From: a virus
DNA: 21,702 nt
IMG/VR virus record: IMGVR_UViG_3300010885_015292
Location: 1 to 21,702 of that record
Reading direction: 5' to 3' (one strand)
In this document: in pieces, positions 8,701 to 16,559 of the stretch
Layout of the letters: every line of letters begins with the position of its first letter
Position numbering within the stretch: position 1 is the stretch's first letter
Program-made: the position numbers and the translations under genes
The notes under the pieces: generated by a model
Databases searched by the model: none
Seen by the model: the letters and a program-made list of their open reading frames with translations, nothing else
Told to the model about the DNA's origin: nothing

Positions 8701-10651
8701 AAGAAATGCTCATTATGTGTATTCATTTGAAGATGCCAATCCAGAAAATAATCCACCATGGCAATCTCAATATGCAGAAGAGGCTATAGATCCTTCAGAA
8801 TTTACAGAACGAGCATATAGTGCATTTCCTCCCAATGTTGTAGATGGAAAACCTGGGTTTACCAAATATAAATTAGCATCAGATGATTTAAATAGTTTAT
8901 CTGGATTTACAGATGATGGATTTAGAGAAACCTTTAATGTATTCACAAATGATTTGACGAATCAAAAACCACCAAATATAAAAAAGGAAGAATTATCATC
9001 ATATGTTCGTATAGAATTTGAAACTCCAATTGGTTTGGATAGAATTGGTGATTTTCCAAATGGATTTGTTAGAGATGCTGGTATAGAATACTTTCTACCA
9101 TATCTCGTCCAACTAACACCTGGACCAAATGGCAGACAAGCAACACGAAATAATATTGCAGTAATAGGTATGGATCCATATGGATTTGATGTTGCAATTA
9201 AAAAACATAAAGTAAATGACGATCAACAGAATAAATCAAGAAATTATTGGTGGTGGAAAGAAACACCAATAAACACAGGTCTTAGCGAAAATAGCATGGA
9301 TCTTTGGCCAGAGATTGGTTTTGAGACTAGTAGACCATATTATACTTCAGATCCAAAGGGATTCTGGAATAATACAGCAGAAGCAAAGGACTATTATGGA
9401 TATAGTGAATATGGAGACTGGTGGGACTATAGTAGCAATAAAGCACATTGGACCTCGTCGGTAGATCCAGAATATAAATTATCTTCTCTTGGTAGTAACT
9501 ATATAAATTCTTCTCATAATAAAATAAAACCACATAGATCATGGTGGTCATTTCATTTCCCTAAAAATGTTTTTGTTCCTCAAAGATTTTTTGGTGCATT
9601 TAATACTATGTTTAGTGGATGGTATGAAGGATTTTATAGTGGTGCATATTTCACATATGGATATTGGAACTACCAGTGGTGGTATGGTGAAGAGGTAGAA
9701 CGATGGCTCCGACTTGCAGATACACCTGATACTCAGGAATTGTTATCACAAGCAAATATGAATAATCTCCTCATGCCAAATACAAATGATGGTTTTGCGG
9801 AAGCAATGGATGTTTATACTCCAACTTCGATAGAAGATATGCATCCAGACTTAAAGAAATATTTTACTAATACATCATTACATTGGTTTAATTCCGATTA
9901 TACTGTTTATAGACCTGGTCTGATTGCTTCAGATGTATGGAAATATGATCTAAGTGGCGAAACCGAATACGGTCTAATTACACCTCCAACCTTAGAACCA
10001 AATTATGATATATTTGATAATAATTTTGCTGCACAATTTGTTGTGTTTGGTAGATCGACTAGTCTATGTGCTAGATTTACATGTGCAAATCCAAATGGAA
10101 AAGTTGAAAACAAAAATTGCCCAGAAGAAAATCCATATTGCAATTGTCCAGCACAAGAACACATGCCAGAGGAAAGAGAACCAAGTTATCTAGAACTTTA
10201 TCAACTATATAATGAATTAAGAGAATGCGATCTAATAGAAGAACATCTAGGAGAAGAGTATCTTGGATGTGTATGGATTGATCCAAATAATCCATGTAGC
10301 TGTAATTGTCCAGAAATTGGTAAGAAATTTCCAGAATATTTAGAATATACAAAAACATATGCAACATATTGGGACACACCAAAAGACACACCGTTAATTA
10401 GAAATGCTCAGATTGCTCAATTTATGTCGCAACAAGTAACTATTTCTATTGCACCCAATAGAAATATAAAAATTGGTGATCTAATTAAGGTAGTTCATAA
10501 AAAACTTATTGAGGATGAAATTCCAGGTGATGCAAAAAGATTTGATGGATACTGGATGGTAACAGAAATAAGACATATTTTTACAGAAGAAACAAGTCAG
10601 CATATGCAGTTAGTTTTAAATAGAGACAGTATACCAAGAAAAGCAAATTAA
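5720..10651 (+). CDS. Giant gp27-like central baseplate hub protein with large insertion
   Basis: A 1643-aa protein. Residues about 70-280 look like the first domains of the gp27/gpD hub family (ITESIFTPYMAGTLKLYDEY, then a strand-rich region and a FANLLQQVSNYAVS helix). The last 75 residues look like the C-terminal hub barrel (NRNIKIGDLIKVV, then DGYWMVTEIRH and a QLVLNRDS end). Between them lie over 1000 residues not seen in T4 gp27 (391 aa): CAVCC at about 533, a Cys-rich block at 684-840, a helical charged segment at 840-895, Trp/Tyr-rich stretches near 794-813 and 1270-1330, and a second Cys block at 1449-1530 (YCNC, CSCNC). No gp5-type lysozyme domain is recognised. Position between gp53 and gp25 supports a hub or spike role. 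Large hub-region proteins in cyanophages (some annotated VrlC) may be relatives, but I could not verify this. The ribosome site before ATG is weak. Confidence 0.7.
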   Translation: MEYNVTDNTPSPFPSFLQEINFYDKNYPKTDDSDSGSLLTGTDKGTKVDGKKYILFNDKLTGSGYGLSSLLSLEITESIFTPYMAGTLKLYDEYNLIETVNFTGNETIEIVFQLRSIDDPIKLKFRVISAKAISNIATQDRINYIEPVRVYSLEFISEEIFNSTFTDAFLKDYKDFIGYIATSNNESTLTNNGDTVEIKGLVNEIAKQLKLEPIYIEGTKNGIWLKHNEISYPSGKDHGQYSFANLLQQVSNYAVSMENPNAVNYFFWRDRQGWNFKSIENLIKIGKFKKALTTFAELGGAFVDDGFLEENKIQQFILESDDEKNPYKIWSAVSLTQLDSMKQYTQKAYSAYYRAIKPNFNDPYSNFLDTTEGFTGGIVDYDYHRDYEKVSHIEEYKLISDDIETSPTLIKNENNKFIPKQLPIPAFRYGDDSVFGFYDNMRYNVPFGQWVYNSTDMGFGKKVDNPAVVWWDYLGRSGDSRWSNTVWQPQYDMTDLDVKILHKINKNIREPLRQKRQKFVEQKNIKRKWEVYRCAVCCLEGGVIGGTADAALINQFQGISGTTYNILFGATGIFSELEQEYKLVAAGSFTDIINYNSGDTASQNGLTFSYDLSKSPYNESIGKFYNFNSDLSNYVKYVFDRGLNLYDISITKTEDRLSKVDGFITNVDAYIASIDNWITQHIQQCPEETTPDSTNKFYPGFGGVNNGERTTNSGQNISCGNNSDYSGSYSAYPNGGKIPNITIPEGMCWKTFQFSCPGYDNYEPLPEFVTVCSQDITAGPIEVNNNYVSLIDGYYYRYYNLYSDYYEWSYQWQMNSYYEANNEPGELKRCIDAGDCYNTVCFNPIALEIQKRMAINERKAIYVQLQLLKYSRDLVSTQLLPKWLNQYTEWYNREAFFFSKQPGTSIFTGITGGRTGPMKQSLSLYNIKSITRKEMKGSRYEILARSKGITGSAMGEWVYDIFFGNDPNVNSLIKHPYYDQGYSDKNGKGSFITQRNAHYVYSFEDANPENNPPWQSQYAEEAIDPSEFTERAYSAFPPNVVDGKPGFTKYKLASDDLNSLSGFTDDGFRETFNVFTNDLTNQKPPNIKKEELSSYVRIEFETPIGLDRIGDFPNGFVRDAGIEYFLPYLVQLTPGPNGRQATRNNIAVIGMDPYGFDVAIKKHKVNDDQQNKSRNYWWWKETPINTGLSENSMDLWPEIGFETSRPYYTSDPKGFWNNTAEAKDYYGYSEYGDWWDYSSNKAHWTSSVDPEYKLSSLGSNYINSSHNKIKPHRSWWSFHFPKNVFVPQRFFGAFNTMFSGWYEGFYSGAYFTYGYWNYQWWYGEEVERWLRLADTPDTQELLSQANMNNLLMPNTNDGFAEAMDVYTPTSIEDMHPDLKKYFTNTSLHWFNSDYTVYRPGLIASDVWKYDLSGETEYGLITPPTLEPNYDIFDNNFAAQFVVFGRSTSLCARFTCANPNGKVENKNCPEENPYCNCPAQEHMPEEREPSYLELYQLYNELRECDLIEEHLGEEYLGCVWIDPNNPCSCNCPEIGKKFPEYLEYTKTYATYWDTPKDTPLIRNAQIAQFMSQQVTISIAPNRNIKIGDLIKVVHKKLIEDEIPGDAKRFDGYWMVTEIRHIFTEETSQHMQLVLNRDSIPRKAN

Positions 10652-10654
10652 TTC

Positions 10655-11053
10655 ATGCCCATAAATCCAACAATATTGAAAAATGTATTTTCAGATTTAC
10701 CAATGTTTTTGACTAAAAATTCATTTACGAATGATATTAATTTAAGAAAAGATTTAGGATGTATTCGAGATTCTATAAAAAATATAATTTTAACCAATAC
10801 AGGTGAAAGATCATTTGATTTTGAGTTTGGTGGAAATATTTATGCATTATTATTTGAAAATTTAGATAAGTTTCAATTATCTGGATATAGAATAAGTATA
10901 GCAAATAAGATTAATCGTTATGAGCCAAGAGTGGATGTGACGCAAGTTCATATTAATTATGGCATTAAAGATATAAATATTGTAATAGAATATTCAGTTA
11001 TAAGTTTAAACACCAAAGACAAAATAACAATCAATCTCGAAAGGTCGCGTTAA
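10655..11053 (+). CDS. 25: gp25 baseplate wedge protein
   Basis: A 132-aa protein, the same size as T4 gp25 (132 aa), with the GPW/gp25 family layout: an N-terminal strand-turn (NSFTNDINLRKD, about 22-33), a helix with IKNIILTNTGERSF (41-54), the FEFGGNIYALLFE segment (56-68) and the conserved EPR motif at residues 90-92 (NRYEPRVDV). gp25 seeds sheath assembly by mimicking the handshake strands of the sheath and sits in the inner baseplate ring with gp6 and gp53. The last base of its TAA is the first base of the gp6 ATG, so gp6 translation is probably coupled. Confidence 0.93.
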   Translation: MPINPTILKNVFSDLPMFLTKNSFTNDINLRKDLGCIRDSIKNIILTNTGERSFDFEFGGNIYALLFENLDKFQLSGYRISIANKINRYEPRVDVTQVHINYGIKDINIVIEYSVISLNTKDKITINLERSR

Positions 11054-12792
11054 TGGCAGCAAATGATAATATACCACCAGTGCTTGGTAGTTTAGATTTT
11101 AATGAAATTAAAAATAATCTAATAGAATATTTAAGAAATCAAAATATAATTAAAGACTATAATTATGAAGGTTCTGTAATACGAACTTTGATTGATTTAT
11201 TAGCCTATAATACATTCTATTATGCATATTATTCCAATATGATTGCAAGTGAGATGTTCTTAGATTCTGCACAACGAATGGAATCTGTTATATCGTTGGT
11301 TAAGCCCTTGGGATACACTGTTGCTGGTAGAAAATCAGCAAGAACAACAATAAATTTAACTGGGTTAGCAAATGTTTCTAATAATATAATACCAAAACAT
11401 TCTATTTTTTATGGCATCAATGATGATGGTAGAAATTATACATTTAGAAATCTAGACGATGTAAATATTGCAGATAGTCAATGTGCAGTAGAAATAATTG
11501 AAGCAAAAGGTTTAGTGTATGATACCACAGCAATTCAATCTCTAGATGTAGGAACACAAAAATATTTTATACCAAATTCTGATATTGATTTATCCACACT
11601 TCAAATTGAAGTAAAACTACAAAATGAAGCATCATACAGTGTATGGAGACTTTCTGGAAATATAGGTAGTTCTAGCGATATAGATCAAAAAATATATTTT
11701 GTAGAAAGAACAGTAAATGGTTTTGTTGTTCAGTTTGGTATTCAAAATAATTTAGGTATCTCACTAACAGCAAATGATAATTTAAGAATTAGATATGTAA
11801 CATCATCTGGTTCTGAAGCAAATGATATATTTGTTTTCCGCTCTGCTGTAATATTTGGAACTGGTAATTTCAATTTAAGTATAGTTGATAAAGCTAGTGG
11901 TGGATTAAATGAACCAGATTTGAATACTATTAAATTTTTAGCACCAAAGTGGTTTTCTGCTCAAGATAGAGCAGTTACAAAAAATGATTATATTGCATTG
12001 ATTATGGAATCAGGTTATGCTCAAAGCCTAAATGATTTTGCAGTATTTGGTGGTGAAGAAATATATCCACCAAAATATGGAAGAGTATTTGTTTCATTGA
12101 GTACCACTAATCAGACCATAGTAACTAATCTTATAAATTTCTTAAGAGAAAAATCAGTAATTACTATATTTCCCGAATATGTCATTTCGGCATCTCTGGA
12201 TGTAACTGCAAAATATGCCTTTAACTATAACAATGGATCTGCATCACAAAATGATAAACAAAGAATAATAAATAGTGTAAAATCATATATTCAAACTAAT
12301 TATTTGATAACAAATAGTTTCAATGCTACTTTCAATGCACAGACAGTTTGTGATGATGTCAATGCATATTTTTTAGATTCTGGTGTAGTCATGAATCCAG
12401 AGGATTTTAAATTATTTTCACAAAAGATAATAAATCCAACTGATGGTGAAATAGTTTTAAATCTTCAAAATGAAATTGATGTCAACATTATAGACGAGCT
12501 ACAAATAACAACTCCATTTAGAACCAATGAAAACAGAACAATAATTCTATATCTAAGAACAACATATTCCACAGATAGAAATAGATTCGTAGACTTGATC
12601 GCCAAAGATGCTACATCAAATACTGATTTAGCTGGATATTTTGGTAAAGTACAAATAAAGAAAGGTGTAATTCAAATACCAGCAATCGCTGCTACAGCAT
12701 TTACCTTGACTATTCCTTTTCTTAAGAAATATTTCACTTCATCTAATAACAATTTAGTAAGTATATATCAAACTGGAGTTGAAATAATTTGA
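11053..12792 (+). CDS. 6: gp6 baseplate wedge protein (baseplate J family)
   Basis: A 579-aa protein (T4 gp6 is 660 aa). It shows the baseplate J family landmarks: an N-terminal helix region with GSVIRTLIDLLAYNTFYYAY (about 40-59), SVISLVKPLGYTVAGRKSA (79-97, the family's 'lGy-x-p...a-A' element), and WFSAQDRAVTKNDYIALIM (297-315), the highly recognisable 'nRAVT-x-x-DY' element. gp6 forms the ring of dimers that, with two gp7 arms, makes the wedge and controls baseplate opening. The start overlaps the gp25 stop (TAATG) with AAGG upstream. The stop TGA overlaps the TTG start of the next gene, continuing the coupled string of wedge genes in the conserved 25-6-7-8 order. Confidence 0.93.
   Translation: MAANDNIPPVLGSLDFNEIKNNLIEYLRNQNIIKDYNYEGSVIRTLIDLLAYNTFYYAYYSNMIASEMFLDSAQRMESVISLVKPLGYTVAGRKSARTTINLTGLANVSNNIIPKHSIFYGINDDGRNYTFRNLDDVNIADSQCAVEIIEAKGLVYDTTAIQSLDVGTQKYFIPNSDIDLSTLQIEVKLQNEASYSVWRLSGNIGSSSDIDQKIYFVERTVNGFVVQFGIQNNLGISLTANDNLRIRYVTSSGSEANDIFVFRSAVIFGTGNFNLSIVDKASGGLNEPDLNTIKFLAPKWFSAQDRAVTKNDYIALIMESGYAQSLNDFAVFGGEEIYPPKYGRVFVSLSTTNQTIVTNLINFLREKSVITIFPEYVISASLDVTAKYAFNYNNGSASQNDKQRIINSVKSYIQTNYLITNSFNATFNAQTVCDDVNAYFLDSGVVMNPEDFKLFSQKIINPTDGEIVLNLQNEIDVNIIDELQITTPFRTNENRTIILYLRTTYSTDRNRFVDLIAKDATSNTDLAGYFGKVQIKKGVIQIPAIAATAFTLTIPFLKKYFTSSNNNLVSIYQTGVEII
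12775..12778 (+). promoter_or_regulatory. Ribosome binding site deciding a TTG start
   Basis: GGAG lies 10 nt before TTG at 12789. No ATG exists in this frame for about 110 codons, and the N-terminal region before that first internal Met is needed to fill the family layout, so this site supports the TTG start overlapping the gp6 stop as TTGA. Confidence 0.55.
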
Positions 12793-13985
12793 TTACACCG
12801 ATAATAGTTCAATCTCCAAAAAATCCAAACCACCAACTTGAGGAATTTTTTAATTTATTATCAACATATGTTGATGATGGTTTACCGTCAGATGGAAATA
12901 CTAATCCACAATTAAAATATTTACTACCAAATGGCATAGAACAAGCATTAGATGGTTTTCAACCAAAACTCGATACATGTGGTTCGGTATTTGATATTTC
13001 TAGATACATTCCATTATGGGTTGTACATGAAAAGAACGATGATCCAGATAAAAGAAATGCAATAAGTGTTTTTGATTTTTTGCAAAAATATTATGATTGG
13101 TTATATTGTGATTCCTCTAGTGGAGCACAATATATGCTTTCTGAAAATCTTTTAGATTTAGTTGATATAGAAAAAACAAGAGAAGAATTTTATAAGAGAT
13201 ATATCTACACATATATCAATGGTTTGAGTGAAAATATTCTTGTAAGTAATGGGGGAACGGTTGTTCCTTCTGCATTTGTTGATTTTGTAAAAGGAATTCG
13301 TAGAGAATTTTACCAAAGAAAAACAACCATAAATGGAATTAAATATTTCTTTAAGGTATTATTTTCAGTAAATGAAGATGATATCTATGTGTATGAAACA
13401 AAAAGAAATATATTAAGACTAAATGGTGGTAAATTTATATCTGATAAATTTAAATTTAGTGGAGTAACTGGTGATTATGATAATGTAAATAATTTAGCTG
13501 GTTCATATTTAAATAATGCTAGATTTCATGATAATGATTGGATTCATGAATATTCATATCTATTATCTGTTGGAATAACTGCTGCATATTATGCCCAATC
13601 ATATCTGGACTCAGTACATCCAGCTGGATTACGCATAGTTTTTGAAAGAAAAATTTCAGATTATATTGCACCAACTGATGACATAATAACCAATGGCATA
13701 TGTGAAATTTCAGTACTAAAACACTATTCTGCATATAGAATAAATACAGCATATACTACACAAATTGCAACAGGGCCTGATGGTTCTTCATTGTATGGAT
13801 TGACTGCATGTGGTGGATGTACTGGTTATGGTGGATTCACAGGTTCAACATATTTCTTTCCAAATTGGTCACCAACTATAAGTGAAACTAAATTCAACGA
13901 TATAAATATTTTTGACTTTTTCAATATGTGTTTAGATTCTGGAATTACTACTCCAAATGAAAATTTATCATGTGCAAATTGTTGA
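12789..13985 (+). CDS. 7: gp7-like / P2 gpI-like baseplate wedge protein
   Basis: A 398-aa protein read from a TTG start that overlaps the gp6 stop. The middle has the gpI/gp7 type pattern: a helix pair around REFYQRKTTINGIKYFFKVLF (about 172-191), a Tyr-rich strand (DIYVYETKRN), HDNDWIHEYSYLLSVGI, then a helix leading to the conserved V-H-P-A-G-L-R-I element (277-284). P2 gpI is 176 aa and T4 gp7 1032 aa, so this is a compact wedge arm keeping the core and lacking most T4 decorations. The C-terminus is Gly- and Cys-rich: Cys341 and Cys344 (CGGC), Cys381, and Cys395 and Cys398 (CANC, the last four residues). Order 25-6-7-8 supports the assignment. A 31-nt gap separates it from gp8. Confidence 0.72.
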   Translation: MITPIIVQSPKNPNHQLEEFFNLLSTYVDDGLPSDGNTNPQLKYLLPNGIEQALDGFQPKLDTCGSVFDISRYIPLWVVHEKNDDPDKRNAISVFDFLQKYYDWLYCDSSSGAQYMLSENLLDLVDIEKTREEFYKRYIYTYINGLSENILVSNGGTVVPSAFVDFVKGIRREFYQRKTTINGIKYFFKVLFSVNEDDIYVYETKRNILRLNGGKFISDKFKFSGVTGDYDNVNNLAGSYLNNARFHDNDWIHEYSYLLSVGITAAYYAQSYLDSVHPAGLRIVFERKISDYIAPTDDIITNGICEISVLKHYSAYRINTAYTTQIATGPDGSSLYGLTACGGCTGYGGFTGSTYFFPNWSPTISETKFNDINIFDFFNMCLDSGITTPNENLSCANC

Positions 13986-14016
13986 TCACATTACATTGTC
14001 ACAATAGGATACTAAT

Positions 14017-15765
14017 ATGTCTGTAAAATCGGATAAAGTTCAAAAATATATCTCAGAAATAGGAAGTAAAACTCAAAAATATTTACTCCTTGGAAAAAGC
14101 AGAACTTCATCTGCTACAGATAATAGCAATACATCATCTATTAATTTATGGAGAGATTCACAAATTACTTATAGAATTGGAAAAAATGATGTCGTTGGTG
14201 TTGTTCCTAATGTATCATGGAATAAAAGCACAGTATATACTCCATGGAGTTCTTCTGGTATAAATACTGGTTCATTCTATAGTCACAATAAATCTAACGG
14301 AATAGTCTATCTTTGTTTATCTGACAATAGTAAAAATAGAAAAGATTTACGGGGAAAAAGTGCTTCCACAATAGCACCATCACATGAAACGGGTGTTCAG
14401 AGATATGCTGATGGATATGAGTGGCTTGCTCTTTATAAAATAACACCTTCTTTGAGTAGATTTGTTAGTTCTTCATGGATTCCTGTAATATCTTTAAATG
14501 ATTTTCAATTTGATACTACTATTACAAAATATTCACAGGTATTGAATTTTTGTAGTGGAGAAACAGGTGCTTGTGGTAATTGTGGTGTATATGTTAAGGA
14601 AAATACCCAATTACCCGCAACAGCATCGACTAATACTACTTATCTATCTGGAGAGTTATATACTACTCTGACAGATGTATTTTGTTATGATTGCTTTACT
14701 ATGTTTGATGATGATGATAATTTTGTTTCTATATTCTATGGATCAGATGCTTCTGAATCGTCAATTACCATAAATGATAAATTAACAGAGATAGGAGAAT
14801 ATGTAAATAATAATCAATTAGCACCAAGTTCTCCATATAATCAGCTATATAAAATGGCAATCAATAGTCCAGAAGATGGTGCATTATTATCTTGTTTTAT
14901 AGATTTATCTTCATTTAGTGAAAATGATCTAATAGTAACAGCAGCAAATCCAGAATTTACCATACTTACTGCTACAGGAACTGGTGCATCAATACGATTA
15001 ACGACTCATATAAATTCATCTGGTTTATATGTTGTAGATGGAATTGAATTATTAAATAGAGGTTCTGGATATTATGATGTAGATTTAAATCTATCAGAAT
15101 ATCTTTTTCCAAATATAGATGTAGATTTGTTTATATCAACTATAGATTTAAATTTTGATAAAATAGATAGTATAGGAATAGATCCAATATCTACTCTAGA
15201 ATGTAAAAATATTTCTACTGATATACAAATTTCAACAACTCAATTAATAGAAAATAATATAACCATTCCATCACAAATTGATTTTTATGGATTTGTTGAT
15301 AATCCTTTATTAACCACAGATGATGATGAAATCGTCCCTGCGGGAACCACAATAAGCAAATATCAATCATCTATTCAAACAAATAATACAAAAATTCAAA
15401 TAACAAAAACAGGAGGAAGTTCTCCTTCTGTTGGAAGTAATATAGTTTTGAATAATACAAATACTTCCAATATAATGTATGATGTAAATGTAGTAAATGC
15501 TACAAATGAAACAGAAAATGATATAATATTGGAAGTAAATGGTGTAGATACAACGGCACTTACAAATTTCAATACAGCATCAAATGCAATTACAATATAT
15601 GATGGTACAAATTCATATAGTGTATCGGCTTATACTGAAGTACCTCCAATTGTTCAATATAGTGGTAATATATCTGGAACAAAATCAATATCATCTCAAG
15701 TATTAGTATCCGCAAGCGGCGAAGTACCAAAAATAATAAGAATTAATAGAATAGAGGCAATATAA
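14017..15765 (+). CDS. 8: gp8-like baseplate wedge protein with C-terminal extension
   Basis: A 582-aa protein (T4 gp8 is 334 aa). Residues about 1-170 match the gp8 plan: a dense N-terminal helix, W-R-D-S strand, a 'YLCLSDNSKN' strand (about 98-107), then T-G-V-Q-R-Y-A-D-G-Y-E-W-L-A-L-Y-K-I (about 128-146), equivalent to the 'E-P-G-D-G-Y-V-W-E-Y-L-F-E-I' element of T4 gp8. Cys186, Cys189, Cys223 and Cys226 form CGNC-x33-CYDC, which may bind zinc. Beyond residue 310 it has beta-rich repeats, one with the G-x-G-A...G-S-G-Y-Y pattern seen in other phage tail proteins. The ribosome site AGGA lies just before the ATG. gp8 connects wedge core to periphery in T4. Confidence 0.82.
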   Translation: MSVKSDKVQKYISEIGSKTQKYLLLGKSRTSSATDNSNTSSINLWRDSQITYRIGKNDVVGVVPNVSWNKSTVYTPWSSSGINTGSFYSHNKSNGIVYLCLSDNSKNRKDLRGKSASTIAPSHETGVQRYADGYEWLALYKITPSLSRFVSSSWIPVISLNDFQFDTTITKYSQVLNFCSGETGACGNCGVYVKENTQLPATASTNTTYLSGELYTTLTDVFCYDCFTMFDDDDNFVSIFYGSDASESSITINDKLTEIGEYVNNNQLAPSSPYNQLYKMAINSPEDGALLSCFIDLSSFSENDLIVTAANPEFTILTATGTGASIRLTTHINSSGLYVVDGIELLNRGSGYYDVDLNLSEYLFPNIDVDLFISTIDLNFDKIDSIGIDPISTLECKNISTDIQISTTQLIENNITIPSQIDFYGFVDNPLLTTDDDEIVPAGTTISKYQSSIQTNNTKIQITKTGGSSPSVGSNIVLNNTNTSNIMYDVNVVNATNETENDIILEVNGVDTTALTNFNTASNAITIYDGTNSYSVSAYTEVPPIVQYSGNISGTKSISSQVLVSASGEVPKIIRINRIEAI

Positions 15766-16559
15766 TGGCAGGAATAACACCATTCCTTTCGGGAAATACA
15801 CCACTAAAAAATGCACCATATTTTAGTAGAGTAGCAAGTACAAATATAATTGATAGCGTAGATAATGTAAATTATCCAATGCTTGCATTTAAGCCAGGTT
15901 ATGCTCTTCAGGCATCAGAATTAAATGAAATACAAGAAAATTTCTATGTTCAAAAAACTCTATCAGATAATCTTCTTCAAAAATGGTGGAAAACTGGAAC
16001 AAATTTACAACTAACTGGAGTCGCAACAGACTCATTATATGGTCCTGGATGGGAAGGTGTCATACCACTAGATCCACTTCAATTGATTTCTGCTATTATT
16101 CCTCAAGGTAATAATAATATATTGGTATTTAACTCCAATGAAGCTGGTGGATATGCTCCTGGATATCGCTGGTATTTGGTTACAGATCCTACTACTAAAT
16201 TTAAATTCTGGATGAGTATAAATGTAAATGCCATGGGTATTTCTCTATTTACTAGTACTTTACCTCCATTGACATATGTTGGTTTAAAGGTAAATACATC
16301 ATTTGTAAATTGTTCTTCTACAGAAACGGACCCTGGTTATATTTTTAATGATAATTCTTCTGGAAATTATATTCAAAATACATGTGGTGCAAGTAGATAT
16401 AAAATTGCTCCAAAGAACACACCTTGGGTGTCACGAACCACGCTCACGGCCGATTTTCTACCATTATTGAAGATAAGAAAAAATGCTGATACAGCATCGC
16501 AGGGTGTAATTTTAATTCAGTATATGAATAATTATTTAATAGCAAAGACACCTGCATAA
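15765..16559 (+). CDS. Connector-like baseplate periphery protein, paralogue 1
   Basis: A 264-aa protein. Near its N-terminus (residues 42-60) is F-K-P-G-Y-A-L-Q-A-S-E-L-N-E-I-Q-E-N-F, a motif recurring at the start of phage proteins that attach fibres to baseplates (for example proteins with DUF4815-type N-termini). The rest is beta-rich with a Cys (about 182) before a D-P-G-Y-I-F element and ends with a strand QGVILIQYMNNYLI. It is clearly related to the 221-aa protein encoded at 17743-18408, which shares the N-terminal motif, the C-S...GY-x-F-N segment and the G-x-x-L-I-Q-F/Y-x-N-N-Y end. It overlaps gp8 and the protease gene by one base at each side (TAATG). It occupies the place of gp9 in T4 order, but I cannot show homology to gp9. 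Confidence 0.6.
   Translation: MAGITPFLSGNTPLKNAPYFSRVASTNIIDSVDNVNYPMLAFKPGYALQASELNEIQENFYVQKTLSDNLLQKWWKTGTNLQLTGVATDSLYGPGWEGVIPLDPLQLISAIIPQGNNNILVFNSNEAGGYAPGYRWYLVTDPTTKFKFWMSINVNAMGISLFTSTLPPLTYVGLKVNTSFVNCSSTETDPGYIFNDNSSGNYIQNTCGASRYKIAPKNTPWVSRTTLTADFLPLLKIRKNADTASQGVILIQYMNNYLIAKTPA

Noticed and set aside
5911-10391. Minus-strand and alternative plus-strand open frames of 60-104 codons inside the giant hub gene
   Set aside because: Their products are Leu/Ile/Tyr/His-rich as expected of reverse-strand reading of AT-rich genes; no starts with ribosome sites and no recognisable motifs.
13986-14016. ATTGT-C-ACAAT inverted repeat between gp7 and gp8 as terminator
   Set aside because: Only five pairs with one base between the arms, no T run after it, and it lies directly before a coupled ribosome site.
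5174-14266. Further TATAAATA octamers at 5174, 10972, 13901 and 14259
   Set aside because: They lie inside genes, 70 or more bases from the next start, and arise easily from Ile-Asn codons in AT-rich DNA.
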